NCBI GenBank assembly: GCA_018066285.1
Contig: JAGHRS010000002.1
Span: forward strand, 1 to 64,000
DNA from: Candidatus Treponema caballi
GTDB lineage: Bacteria; Spirochaetota; Spirochaetia; Treponematales; Treponemataceae
DNA: 64,000 nucleotides
Direction of reading: 5' to 3'
Position numbers and translations under genes: made by a program
Notes under the pieces: model-generated
Database searches by the model: none
What the model saw: only the letters and a program-made list of their open reading frames with translations
What the model was told of the DNA's origin: nothing
Shown: positions 19,058-26,723 of the stretch, one piece after another
How the letters are laid out: each line of letters opens with the position of its first letter
How positions within the stretch are numbered: position 1 is the first letter of the stretch

Positions 19058-19620
19058 AAGGCTCCCGCTTTCTTTCGGAAGTCATACCAGTCTCCTCTCA
19101 GGCAGAAGCGCGCGATACACTCAAAGCCCAGAAAGAAAAGTACGCTGATGCAACTCACGTCGTTCACGCTTTCATAAGCGGGCTCGGCGCCGAAGTCATG
19201 GGGATGAGCGACGACGGCGAACCTGCGGGCACTGCTGGCCGTCCGGTGCTTGATGTGCTTAAGGGACGCGGCGTGACCAACATTCTGCTTACGGTAACAC
19301 GCTGGTTCGGCGGCACCCTGCTTGGTACCGGCGGCCTTGTGAAAGCCTACGGTGACGGCGCCCGTGCTGTGCTTGATGCTGCAGAAGCCGCGGGACTTTT
19401 TGAAGAATATGTTGAGAAAAGTACATTCAGCTTTTCTGCAGACTATGCGCAGTACGAGAAGCTCAAGCGGCTCTTAGGTGCGTTTACGGTCAGCGAAGTG
19501 AGCGAGCGGTTCGGCGCCGCGGTCGACGTTTCAGGAAAGATTCCCGCCGCCGATGCTGAGAAACTGAAAGCGGCCGTGTTTGATGCGACGAATGGGAAAG
19601 TATCAGTCACGATTATATAA
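19015..19620 (+). CDS. YigZ / IMPACT family protein
   Basis: A 201-residue protein with the UPF0029/IMPACT signature: GSRFLSEV at the N-terminus, MSDDGEPAGTAGRPVLDVL, then TRWFGGTLLGTGGLVKAY. Eukaryotic IMPACT acts in the GCN2 stress response; bacterial YigZ probably binds nucleic acid or the ribosome, but its role is not settled. The start at 19015 lies inside the upstream gene and has AGGAGG 4 nt before it. Confidence 0.9.
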   Translation: MRILTGRAESENVVKGSRFLSEVIPVSSQAEARDTLKAQKEKYADATHVVHAFISGLGAEVMGMSDDGEPAGTAGRPVLDVLKGRGVTNILLTVTRWFGGTLLGTGGLVKAYGDGARAVLDAAEAAGLFEEYVEKSTFSFSADYAQYEKLKRLLGAFTVSEVSERFGAAVDVSGKIPAADAEKLKAAVFDATNGKVSVTII

Positions 19621-19680
19621 CATTTGCATATATCATTATTATGGGATACCATAAATCTTTTTGTTATAGAGAGGGTAGTT

Positions 19681-21105
19681 GTGAAAACGAAAAAAACGTA
19701 CATCCTGTCATTGTTACTTGTTATTGTTTTGATATGTAGTTGTGTAAGCTGCACAAACCGGAAAAATGCCCGGAAAAACCTGCTTACAGAGATTAAGAAT
19801 ATCTGTGAGCAAAAGCTGAATACCATCGACTATTACAATTTTGCTGCCGAGGATTTTGTCCTTGATGATGAAGTAAGAACGCTTTGTAAAACGTATCTGA
19901 TGATAGATTCTTCAGATAAGGAAGTTACAGCATTATCTGTTATAGTAAATTCATCAGAAGAAGATTTCATTACAAATATAGAGGCTTTCAGAAAAGACTA
20001 TCCGCGATCCTGTTTAATGGAGTATGTGGATTATCTTGAAGAATTCGGTCTGCTTGGTATTTCTTCAAAACCAGAGTTAATTCCAGATTTTGAAAAAAAA
20101 TATCCCGGATCTGTTTTTATAGAACACATGGAAATTGAACAGTTTCACCTCTTCTTTGATGAAGATTATTTCACTTCCATTGGTTATCTTGTCCGTGACG
20201 CCTGCTTAGATTATGATGAGTCATGGACTGATGATCAAGTAACAGCTTCTATATTTAAAATAGTTATAGCAATAGCTTTTTCTGATTCAAGTGATGATTT
20301 TTTTACTTCTGAAGATTATTCTGACGGACAGGATTCTGAAGATTCGCTATCATCAAGAGAATATCTACAGTCTGTAAAGGATGTTTTTATAACTGAAGAG
20401 CTGATTCCTTCTTTTATAGAAAAATATCCGGAATCAAGGGTCAATCCTTTCCTGCTGCAAGCATCAGAGATTTTCGCAATCTGGGACTATACATCTGAAG
20501 ATGATTCAGACAAGGGAAACTATCTCTTCGAGAAAGAGAAAGTTAAAATGATAGATGAATATCTGTCAAAATACGATAACGAGCTCGGCAGGGAATATCT
20601 TGAATCTGAAAGAGATTCTTATCAGAAGTCAATAGAAACCTATGAAAATAAGGTAGCAGATAAAATATGGGCAATTAAAACGTATGTAAATAATTATAAC
20701 GAGTATACAGAGCAGAAGTATCTTACAAATGAAGATATTTCGGGAATTTATACAAGCCCGACTGCTGACAGAAAAGAAGCTGCAATCAGATTCCTGGTTG
20801 ATTCAGAACGCAAAATTGCTTTCAAGCTGTATGAACAGGGAGATACCGTACGCGGAATAAACATTTCCAATGATTCGTATTTTATAACGGTAAAAGACTC
20901 CTTTGGAAGTGAATATACATTTAATGGAACTAACTGGGATGACAGAGTAACTTTAAGCTCTGTAGATTCCCAAAAACTGAATTCATTAATGCGTGTTGAT
21001 CAGGAATTGAAATTCCATATAGAAAGAACAACGTATGGATATCAGTCGAATTATGCATTTACCGTTGATACAACTGGATATAACAGAGTATTCGAGCGGT
21101 TGTAA
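19681..21105 (+). CDS. Predicted lipoprotein with repeated KYP motifs
   Basis: A 474-residue exported protein. GTG at 19681, preceded by GAGAGGG, begins a signal sequence (KKTYILSLLLVIVLICSC) with lipobox-like Cys residues in ICSCVSC. The mature part is acidic and helical, with recurring (K/D)YP(G/E/R)S motifs (about residues 100, 138 and 245), which suggests tandem tetratricopeptide-like helical repeats. Its base composition is A+T-rich relative to the operon upstream. Function unknown. Confidence 0.65.
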   Translation: MKTKKTYILSLLLVIVLICSCVSCTNRKNARKNLLTEIKNICEQKLNTIDYYNFAAEDFVLDDEVRTLCKTYLMIDSSDKEVTALSVIVNSSEEDFITNIEAFRKDYPRSCLMEYVDYLEEFGLLGISSKPELIPDFEKKYPGSVFIEHMEIEQFHLFFDEDYFTSIGYLVRDACLDYDESWTDDQVTASIFKIVIAIAFSDSSDDFFTSEDYSDGQDSEDSLSSREYLQSVKDVFITEELIPSFIEKYPESRVNPFLLQASEIFAIWDYTSEDDSDKGNYLFEKEKVKMIDEYLSKYDNELGREYLESERDSYQKSIETYENKVADKIWAIKTYVNNYNEYTEQKYLTNEDISGIYTSPTADRKEAAIRFLVDSERKIAFKLYEQGDTVRGINISNDSYFITVKDSFGSEYTFNGTNWDDRVTLSSVDSQKLNSLMRVDQELKFHIERTTYGYQSNYAFTVDTTGYNRVFERL

Positions 21106-21120
21106 AACATAGAGAAGGGG

Positions 21121-21156
21121 ATAAAAAAAGGCATCCGTTGTGGATGCCTTTTTTAC
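21121..21156. terminator. Bidirectional terminator
   Basis: The stem GGCATCC (21130-21136) and GGATGCC (21142-21148), flanked by a seven-A run and a six-T run, can end both the lipoprotein gene (+) and the convergent MFS gene (-). Confidence 0.85.
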
Positions 21157-22391
21157 TTTTTATACAGGCTTATATACTGCTTTTTATCAAGCGGAATAAG
21201 AGCAATGCAGGCGATAATCGAGACGAGTATGACGGCAAAGACTGCTGTCCAGGCAGCAACGGAACCGGTCGTATCAAAGAGGCGGCCTGTCGTAAAGAGC
21301 AGACAGCTCTGAAGGATGCTTTGCAGAACGGAAGAAACGCCGTTAATCCTGCCGCGGTGGCTTGCCGGAATGCGTTCTGTAAGGTACGGCCCGCAAGTAA
21401 TGGTGGAAAGGATTTCTCCGAAAGTGAACAGCGCCATGGCGGCATAATAGACGGGAATGGTTCCAAGGAAAATCAGGAACAAAACATAGCCAATCAGCAC
21501 CAGAAGCATGCCGTACAGCGTTTTCCGCGTGTGGCTTGTGCGGGAGAACAGCGTTGTCAGAAGCGGCGTGAAAATGACGACAATCACGCAGTTCAGGCTT
21601 GAGACGCTTCCGAATATGAGCGCGCCTTCTTCTCCGTGGACGCGGCTTATATCAAGCGGCATAAGGTACGTGTACTGATGATATGCAGCCCAGAAAAATG
21701 CTGTGAGAAGTGTATACAACACGATGACCGGATTCTCTTTAAGGACTGTCCATAAACTTGCAGTGTCACGGTTTGCCTGGTATGAGGCTTCTTCACTTTC
21801 TTCTGAAACAGGCGTTACATCCTTGATGCAGACAAAAATCAGAATGGTAGAAAAAGCAATTGAGGTTCCGCTTATCAGGAATGAAAGCCACAGGTAATTG
21901 ACGAACAGCAATCCTGCAATGGTCGGCGTTGCAACCATGCCGAGGTTCATGCCCAGATACATGAGCGAAAACGCTTTCGTGCGGTCTTTTGTGAGCGTAA
22001 TGTCTGCAATGAGTGAGTCATATGCAGGCCGTTCCATGCCCTGAAATCCGGCTGCAATGATGGAAAGCACGATTGTGCCGAGTGTAAGCGGAATAAAGGA
22101 CGCAATAAGATAAAGGATGATGGAGACCAGATCGCAGTAGACGATGACCACTTTCTTGTTGCAACGGTCTGCGATTTTTCCACCGATAAGGTTTGCAGGA
22201 AGAAATGCGATGCTTGCCGTAAGTGTCACAACTGCAACACCTGTCGCATCCATGCCGAGTTTCTGATTGAGGATGAGGGTGAGGACGGGCCATATCATTG
22301 TGCCCATATTTGTTACGAGCTTACCGAAGAAAAGTATGTATACTTCCTTCCGTAAGCCCGTATACTGCCTGAAAAGAGGAATCGTCTTCAC
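21153..22391 (-). CDS. MFS family transporter
   Basis: A 412-residue protein with about twelve transmembrane segments and the loop-2 motif GGKIADRCNKKVV typical of the major facilitator superfamily. The second half starts after a polar loop (EESEEASYQANRD). Similar proteins are drug or metabolite exporters; no substrate is implied. A GTG start at 22391 lies 13 nt downstream of asnS, so the two are probably co-transcribed. Confidence 0.85.
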   Translation of the reverse strand: MKTIPLFRQYTGLRKEVYILFFGKLVTNMGTMIWPVLTLILNQKLGMDATGVAVVTLTASIAFLPANLIGGKIADRCNKKVVIVYCDLVSIILYLIASFIPLTLGTIVLSIIAAGFQGMERPAYDSLIADITLTKDRTKAFSLMYLGMNLGMVATPTIAGLLFVNYLWLSFLISGTSIAFSTILIFVCIKDVTPVSEESEEASYQANRDTASLWTVLKENPVIVLYTLLTAFFWAAYHQYTYLMPLDISRVHGEEGALIFGSVSSLNCVIVVIFTPLLTTLFSRTSHTRKTLYGMLLVLIGYVLFLIFLGTIPVYYAAMALFTFGEILSTITCGPYLTERIPASHRGRINGVSSVLQSILQSCLLFTTGRLFDTTGSVAAWTAVFAVILVSIIACIALIPLDKKQYISLYKK

Positions 22392-22404
22392 TCGGTAATA
22401 GACC

Positions 22405-23889
22405 TTAGAAGTCTGCGAGTTTTGGTGCGCGTGGGTATGGAATTACGTCGCGGATGTTCTGCATGCCGGTTACGAAACGTAAGAGGCGCTCGAATCCGAG
22501 ACCGAATCCTGAGTGCGGAACTGAACCGAACTTGCGGAGTTCCAGGTACCACCAGTAATCCTTTGGATCCATGCCGAGTTCCTTGATGCGGTTGGTGAGC
22601 TTTTCAAGGTCAGCCTCACGCTCAGAACCGCCGATGAGTTCGCCGATTCCAGGAACGAGTACGTCGACTGCACGTACTGTCTTTCCGTCAGGATTTGCCT
22701 TCATGTAGAAAGCCTTGATTTCCTTTGGATAGTCGTAAACCATGACAGGCTTCTTGAAAATCTGCTCTGTCAGATAGCGCTCGTGCTCTGTCTGCAGATC
22801 ACATCCCCAGAATGCCTTGTATTCGAACTTGTCGTTGTTCTCTTCAAGCTTCTTGACTGCATCTGTGTAAGAAATGCGTACGAAGTCTGAATCGCGGACG
22901 TGTGTCAGCATTTCGATAATGCCAGGCTGAACGCGCTGGTCGAAGAACTTCATGTCCTCTGCGCACTTGGTGAGTGCCCAGTTCAAGAGGTACTTTACGA
23001 AGTCCTCAGCGATATCCATGTCGTCTTCAAGCTCGAAGAATGCCATTTCAGGCTCAACCATCCAGAACTCGGCAAGATGGCGCGGAGTGTTTGAGTTCTC
23101 GGCGCGGAATGTCGGTCCGAATGTGTAGACGCGTGAAAGAGCTGTTGCGTATGTCTCAGCCTCAAGCTGGCCTGAAACGGTCAGGCTGGCTTTCTTGCCG
23201 AAGAAGTCTTTATCGTACTGAACAAGGTTTGCAGCCTTTGCAGGATCCATGCCTTTTGCACCGGCCTTGATTCCCTCTTCTGCAATGCGGTTCAGGTCCA
23301 GTGTCGTTACCTGGAACATTTCGCCTGCGCCCTCGCAGTCACTGCAGGTGATGAGCGGTGCGTTGAAGTAGTAGAAGCCCCTTTCCTGGAAGAATGAGTG
23401 TACGGCAAAAGACATTTCGCTTCTCATGCGGCCAACGGCACCGAACATGTTGGTGCGGGCGCGAAGGTGGGCTTTCTCACGCAGGAACTCAACGGAGCAA
23501 CCCTTCTTCTGAAGCGGATAATCCTGCGGGCAGATGCCCAGAACTTCGAGCGTTTCAAGCGTGACTTCAACAGCCTGGCCTGAAGCCGGGGACGGAATGA
23601 GCTTACCAGTAGCACGGACAGATGCGCCTGTCGTAACTTTTGCAAGCATATCCTCCATTGCCGGTGTTCCTGCTACTGCAGCATTAGTATTATTATTATT
23701 TACGGCATTGCCGTTATTTGCGTTTTCGCGGTCATACGTTAACTGAATGGCGGCAAAACATGAACCGTCATTTACCTGAATAAAAACTAAGTTTTTACTG
23801 TCGCGCTTTGTGCGCACCCAGCCGCATACTGTAACTTCGCGGCCATCCGGTTCGGACACAAGAAGGTCCTTAATAAGTGTTGGTTTCAT
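22405..23889 (-). CDS. asnS: Asparaginyl-tRNA synthetase with Asn-rich insertion
   Basis: A 494-residue class IIb synthetase charging tRNA-Asn. The N-terminal OB-fold ([23 protein letters not shown]), motif 2 ([22 protein letters not shown]) and motif 3 ([15 protein letters not shown]) are clear. It is longer than the E. coli enzyme (466). Most of the excess is an asparagine-rich insertion at residues about 55-74 (23668-23727), including a run of AAT codons, in the OB-fold loop. No ribosome site precedes ATG 23889. Confidence 0.93.
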   Translation of the reverse strand: MKPTLIKDLLVSEPDGREVTVCGWVRTKRDSKNLVFIQVNDGSCFAAIQLTYDRENANNGNAVNNNNTNAAVAGTPAMEDMLAKVTTGASVRATGKLIPSPASGQAVEVTLETLEVLGICPQDYPLQKKGCSVEFLREKAHLRARTNMFGAVGRMRSEMSFAVHSFFQERGFYYFNAPLITCSDCEGAGEMFQVTTLDLNRIAEEGIKAGAKGMDPAKAANLVQYDKDFFGKKASLTVSGQLEAETYATALSRVYTFGPTFRAENSNTPRHLAEFWMVEPEMAFFELEDDMDIAEDFVKYLLNWALTKCAEDMKFFDQRVQPGIIEMLTHVRDSDFVRISYTDAVKKLEENNDKFEYKAFWGCDLQTEHERYLTEQIFKKPVMVYDYPKEIKAFYMKANPDGKTVRAVDVLVPGIGELIGGSEREADLEKLTNRIKELGMDPKDYWWYLELRKFGSVPHSGFGLGFERLLRFVTGMQNIRDVIPYPRAPKLADF

Positions 23890-23942
23890 AGTACTTTATT
23901 TTTATCATTTTTATGCCTGTTAAGCAATAAGCGCGTAGTTTA

Positions 23943-23981
23943 AATCCGTGAACTAGGGGACGGTTCTCTGGTTCACGGATT
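23943..23981. repeat. REP-like palindromic hairpin
   Basis: Perfect 11-bp arms (23943-23953 and 23971-23981) enclose the loop TAGGGGACGGTTCTCTG. The GGGGACGGTTCTCTGGTTC wording resembles extragenic palindromes linked to TnpA-REP (Y1) transposases in other bacteria. No T-run follows, so it is not a standard terminator. It sits between asnS and the PIN operon promoter. Confidence 0.5.
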
Positions 23982-24010
23982 ATTTGCGCGGAGTGCTTTC
24001 GTTCCAGTTG

Positions 24011-24039
24011 TTGACAAAAGCATTGTACAATAGTACAAT
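24011..24039 (+). promoter_or_regulatory. Consensus promoter of the PIN/Phd/PIN operon
   Basis: TTGACA (24011-24016), a 17-nt spacer, TACAAT (24034-24039), then the ATG 7 nt later. The transcript should begin at or next to the ATG. Confidence 0.8.
24022..24039. promoter_or_regulatory. Palindromic operator overlapping the -10 box
   Basis: ATTGTAC-AATA-GTACAAT is a perfect 7-bp inverted repeat whose right arm includes the -10 element. This is the expected place for a toxin-antitoxin complex to repress its own operon. Autoregulation is inferred. Confidence 0.65.
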
Positions 24040-24046
24040 AAAAAGC

Positions 24047-24442
24047 ATGAAGAAGAAACGGCTTATCATTGATGCTTCTTGTATTATTGCCATTCTTAAG
24101 CAGGAACCGCTGGCCCGGGATGTTTTAATGAAAACTGCCGGTTATGAATTAAGTTCTGCCGCCTGCCTGCCGTTTGAAATCGGCAATGCTCTTTCAAAGC
24201 TGGTAAAGCGGAACCTCCTTAAAACAGACGAAGCGTTGAACTGCTTTGAGTTGTTCCAGAAAATCCCGCTGTCTCTTCTTGATGTAGATTTTGAGAATGC
24301 CCTTCATCTTGCAGGAGAAGAATCTCACTACTGTTATGATATGTATTATCTTGACTGTGCGCTCAGAACAGGGAATCCGCTTTTGACGTATGATGAAGAC
24401 TTGATTGCCATTGCGAAAAGGAGGGGTGTGACATGCTTATAA
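24047..24442 (+). CDS. PIN-domain ribonuclease toxin (VapC-like)
   Basis: A 131-residue PIN protein, predicted Mg-dependent RNase. Acidic active-site residues are visible: Asp9 (LIIDASCII), Glu44 (PFEIGNAL), Asp98 (YDMYYLDCAL) and Asp116/118 (TYDEDL). Length matches VapC toxins. It is the first gene of a three-gene operon, ahead of the likely antitoxin, which reverses the usual order. The ATG at 24047 lies 7 nt after the -10 with no ribosome site. The stop codon overlaps the next ATG by one base. Confidence 0.87.
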   Translation: MKKKRLIIDASCIIAILKQEPLARDVLMKTAGYELSSAACLPFEIGNALSKLVKRNLLKTDEALNCFELFQKIPLSLLDVDFENALHLAGEESHYCYDMYYLDCALRTGNPLLTYDEDLIAIAKRRGVTCL

Positions 24443-24831
24443 TGAATTACTCTCAGGCCAGGCAGAACCTTTCATCATTTCTAGATCAGGCTAAGAAAGA
24501 TGGCTCTGCCGTCATCACGCGCGCAGACGGCTCAAAGTTCACGGTTATTCCGGCAGCAGATGAAAGTGCAGCTTCTGTTTCTCCGTTTGCAGAACTTGCG
24601 GCTTTCGCATCATCCCTGCGCTCCACGCTTTCAGACATCCCGCTGACCAGCCTGCTTTCTGCGTTGAAAGAAGACGATGATGACCGCACTGATAGAATGA
24701 TTATGTATGCTTCTGGCCTTAAACCGCAAAGTAATGCTTCTGAAAACCGGTCACAGTACAGCCCGCTGGTAAATGAACTCGCCGGTATCATCCAGGCTGC
24801 AGAAATCCCGCTGGAAGAAGAGCGCCTATGA
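24442..24831 (+). CDS. Phd/YefM-like antitoxin
   Basis: A 129-residue protein. Its N-terminus (MNYSQARQNLSSFLDQAKKD, then GSAVITRADGSKFTVIPA) matches the Phd/YefM fold that binds operator DNA and dimerises. The rest (residues about 40-129) is a longer, poorly conserved tail, rich in Ser and acidic residues, suited to wrapping a toxin. It lies between two PIN genes with overlaps on both sides (TAATG upstream, ATGA downstream). An alternative start at 24433 adds three residues. Confidence 0.75.
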   Translation: MNYSQARQNLSSFLDQAKKDGSAVITRADGSKFTVIPAADESAASVSPFAELAAFASSLRSTLSDIPLTSLLSALKEDDDDRTDRMIMYASGLKPQSNASENRSQYSPLVNELAGIIQAAEIPLEEERL

Positions 24832-25250
24832 TAAAAGCATTTGTTTGCTCTGACGTCATATTGGATTTTCTTGCACACAGAGTTCCCCATTTTCACTTTG
24901 CCGCCCTGCTTTTTACCTTTGCTGACATGCAGAAAATAGAGCTGTATACGAGTCCTGCTGTTCTGATACAAGTTGAGGCAATCCTAAAAAAACAGCATGG
25001 AGATGAGGATGCAAAAAAAATCCTCAGAAAACTGCGCCTCATCATTCACGTGGCAGACTCAGACGAAAGAGCGCTGGACCGTGCCCTCAATGCCGACTCT
25101 GCAGATTTTCCGCTTGCCCTTGAATGGTATACTGCAGAAGCACATGACCTGCCAGTTGTCATTACGCGTGACGGTCTGTACAACAAAGCGACCGGAGTAC
25201 AGGTGCAGAACCCTGAGCTGTTCCTGAAACAGAATGGCTTCCTGGAATAG
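24828..25250 (+). CDS. Second PIN-domain protein of the operon
   Basis: A 140-residue protein starting IKAFVCSDVILDFLAHRVP, the pattern of PIN_3-type proteins. Candidate catalytic acids are Asp9 and Asp13, Glu50 (LIQVEAIL), Asp93 (SADFPLALEW) and Asp115 (VITRD). The middle is helical (DEDAKKILRKLRLI). It overlaps the antitoxin gene by 4 nt. It differs clearly from the first PIN protein, so it is not a tandem duplicate. Whether it is an active toxin or an accessory is open. Confidence 0.75.
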   Translation: MIKAFVCSDVILDFLAHRVPHFHFAALLFTFADMQKIELYTSPAVLIQVEAILKKQHGDEDAKKILRKLRLIIHVADSDERALDRALNADSADFPLALEWYTAEAHDLPVVITRDGLYNKATGVQVQNPELFLKQNGFLE

Positions 25251-25287
25251 CCGGATGAACTGAAAAATACTCTTTATGGCGCAAAGG

Positions 25288-25305
25288 AAGCCGGTCCGGC
25301 TTTTT
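25288..25305 (+). terminator. Weak terminator after the PIN operon
   Basis: A short AAGCC/GGCTT stem with a GGTCC loop followed by five T residues, about 40 nt after the last PIN stop. Confidence 0.4.
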
Positions 25306-25359
25306 CAGGGCTGTGTACATGCTGAAAAACGTGCGCTGCATGAATTTTGTGCAAAAAGT

Positions 25360-25395
25360 GGTCCCTTTTCGCGCGTTTTTCCGAAAAAGTGACCA
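25360..25395. repeat. 36-bp repeat, copy 1
   Basis: It begins GGTCCCTTTTCGCGCG and ends AAAGTGACCA, with inverted GGTCCC/GTGACC borders. The same 36-nt unit recurs at 25561 with few changes, and a third GTGACC followed by a T-run lies near 25431. GTGGTCAC-type multiple repeats are found at ends of IS21-family elements, so a degraded element end is one explanation. No ORF between 25251 and 25694 looks real. Confidence 0.6.
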
Positions 25396-25560
25396 TACTT
25401 TATCTGTGTACGGGCGTGCGAGTGACCTTTTTTCCTGAACCAGTGCAGCCAAAGACAGACAATACTCCGTTTTTGCTATAAAAACCACATCCGCGCCCTT
25501 CATTTTTCCACAAAAATGCGTACCCTGCATATGAGAAACGCGCGGTGCTTTCTTTTCAAT

Positions 25561-25596
25561 GGTCCCTTTTCGCGTGTTTTTCCTAAATAGTGACCA
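25561..25596. repeat. 36-bp repeat, copy 2
   Basis: GGTCCCTTTTCGCGTG to AAATAGTGACCA, a near copy of 25360-25395 in direct orientation, 201 nt downstream. The conserved core is GGTCCCTTTTCGCG with a later GTGACCA. Confidence 0.6.
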
Positions 25597-25624
25597 CTTT
25601 TTAGGATTTTCCGTGCTATAAGTA

Positions 25625-25666
25625 AATCATGCTGCCGTCAGTTTTGAAGGCAGCATGATTTTTTTT
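25625..25666 (+). terminator. Strong intrinsic terminator upstream of the TvpA-like gene
   Basis: A perfect 12-bp stem (25625-25636 with 25649-25660) followed by eight T residues. It lies only about 30 nt before the lipoprotein gene. It either insulates that gene from upstream transcription or acts as an attenuator; a TATAAG at 25616-25621 immediately precedes it. Confidence 0.8.
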
Positions 25667-25694
25667 ATTTAATACCCTTTCATCGGAGGAAATA

Positions 25695-26666
25695 ATGAAA
25701 AATATATGTAAGAAGATTGCAGGAGCAGCATTGGTACTGTTGCTCCTGTATGTAATGACTGGCTGCCCGCACGACTCGTCTGACAATCCACCAGCACAGC
25801 CGACACCGCCAGCTGAACCGCCGGTACCAGCTGGTTTTGTCAAAATTAACGGCGGAACGGTGAGTTCAAGCTTTGGTAATAACGGTGGTCCGTTCTATAA
25901 CGCATCAGAGCAAACACCGGTAACGGTCAATACGTTCTACATGGCAGAAACAGAGCTTACCTATGCAAAGTGGTATGAAGTGTACACCTGGGCAATAAGT
26001 GATGAACGCAGGGCAGCAATGTATACCTTTGCGAATGAAGGTAGTGAAGGATATGACGGTACAGACGGAGCAGCCCCTACTGAAGGCAACACAGAGCCTG
26101 TAACCTGCGTAAGCTGGCGCGATGCTGTTGTCTGGTGCAATGCTGCAAGTGAAAAAGACGGCCTTACCCCGGTCTACTGGCTTGAAGGAACAACTCGGTT
26201 TACCGATACAACAAAAGTCTTGCGGTTTGCTGAAGGCTATGTTTCTGAACCTGGTGACGGCAAGGCCGAAAAAGCCGTAATCAACGAGAGTGCAAACGGC
26301 TACCGGCTTCCGACAGAAACAGAATGGGAATAAGCTGCAAGAGGAGGAAACCCGACAGCAGCAGCCTGGAATTACCGGTGGGCCGGAACAGATGAGCAAA
26401 GTGAGCTTGCTCACTTTGCTGTGTACAGTACAAACAGCACTGCCAATGTGCGCTCAAAAGAGAAGAATACAGAAGGGGTGTATGACATGAGCGGAAACGT
26501 ATGGGAGTGGTTCAAGTCAACAGACTCTTCGGGGTCCAATGGCCGTGTGTGCCGCGGTGGCAGTATGAACTATAGTGCGATTGGCTGTACTGTTGCGAAC
26601 CGTATCTACTACGCCCCGCGTACCTCGGGCGGCATTGGTTTCCGTGTTGTGCGTAACGCCGACTGA
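25695..26666 (+). pseudogene. TvpA-like formylglycine-enzyme-fold lipoprotein, interrupted by a stop codon
   Basis: A 323-codon reading frame with a single internal TAA at 26331-26333. The N-terminus is a lipoprotein signal with lipobox VMTGC, then a proline-rich linker, then the formylglycine-generating-enzyme/C-type lectin domain (VNTFYMAETELTYAKWYEV, YRLPTETEWE). After the stop the same frame continues AARGGNPTAAAWNYRWAG, DMSGNVWEWF, RGGS and finally GGIGFRVV. The stop replaces the Tyr of the conserved EWEYAARGG block, so one base change separates it from an intact gene. T. denticola TvpA, the target of a diversity-generating retroelement, has the same fold and lipidation. An SD (CGGAGG) precedes ATG 25695. 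A sequencing error cannot be excluded. Confidence 0.8.
26553..26648 (+). other. Variable-repeat-like 3' end of the TvpA-like gene
   Basis: The last 32 codons before the C-terminus run from CGC GGT GGC to TTC CGT GTT. Between invariant RGGS, CTVANR and IGFRVV lie runs of NNC/NNT codons (aac tat agt; atc tac tac gcc; cgt acc; ggc ggc) at positions where known Treponema variable regions have AAC-derived codons. This is the expected product of adenine-directed mutagenic retrohoming. It is inference: no template repeat or reverse transcriptase is present in this window. Confidence 0.45.
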
Positions 26667-26723
26667 CGTTTCCAGTGCTGGCGCATCTTGCACGGAAAGC
26701 CTGAAAGTGCGTATATTAAAGAC

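Noticed and set aside
21138-21602. 154-codon plus-strand ORF opposite the MFS transporter
   Set aside because: It begins inside the bidirectional terminator and is antisense to a transporter with clear membrane segments.
25360-25596. CRISPR array
   Set aside because: There are only two 36-nt units, 165 nt apart, with no further copies at regular spacing and no cas genes.
26331-26430. Frameshift in the TvpA-like gene
   Set aside because: The reading frame before and after the TAA is the same, so it is a nonsense codon rather than a frameshift.
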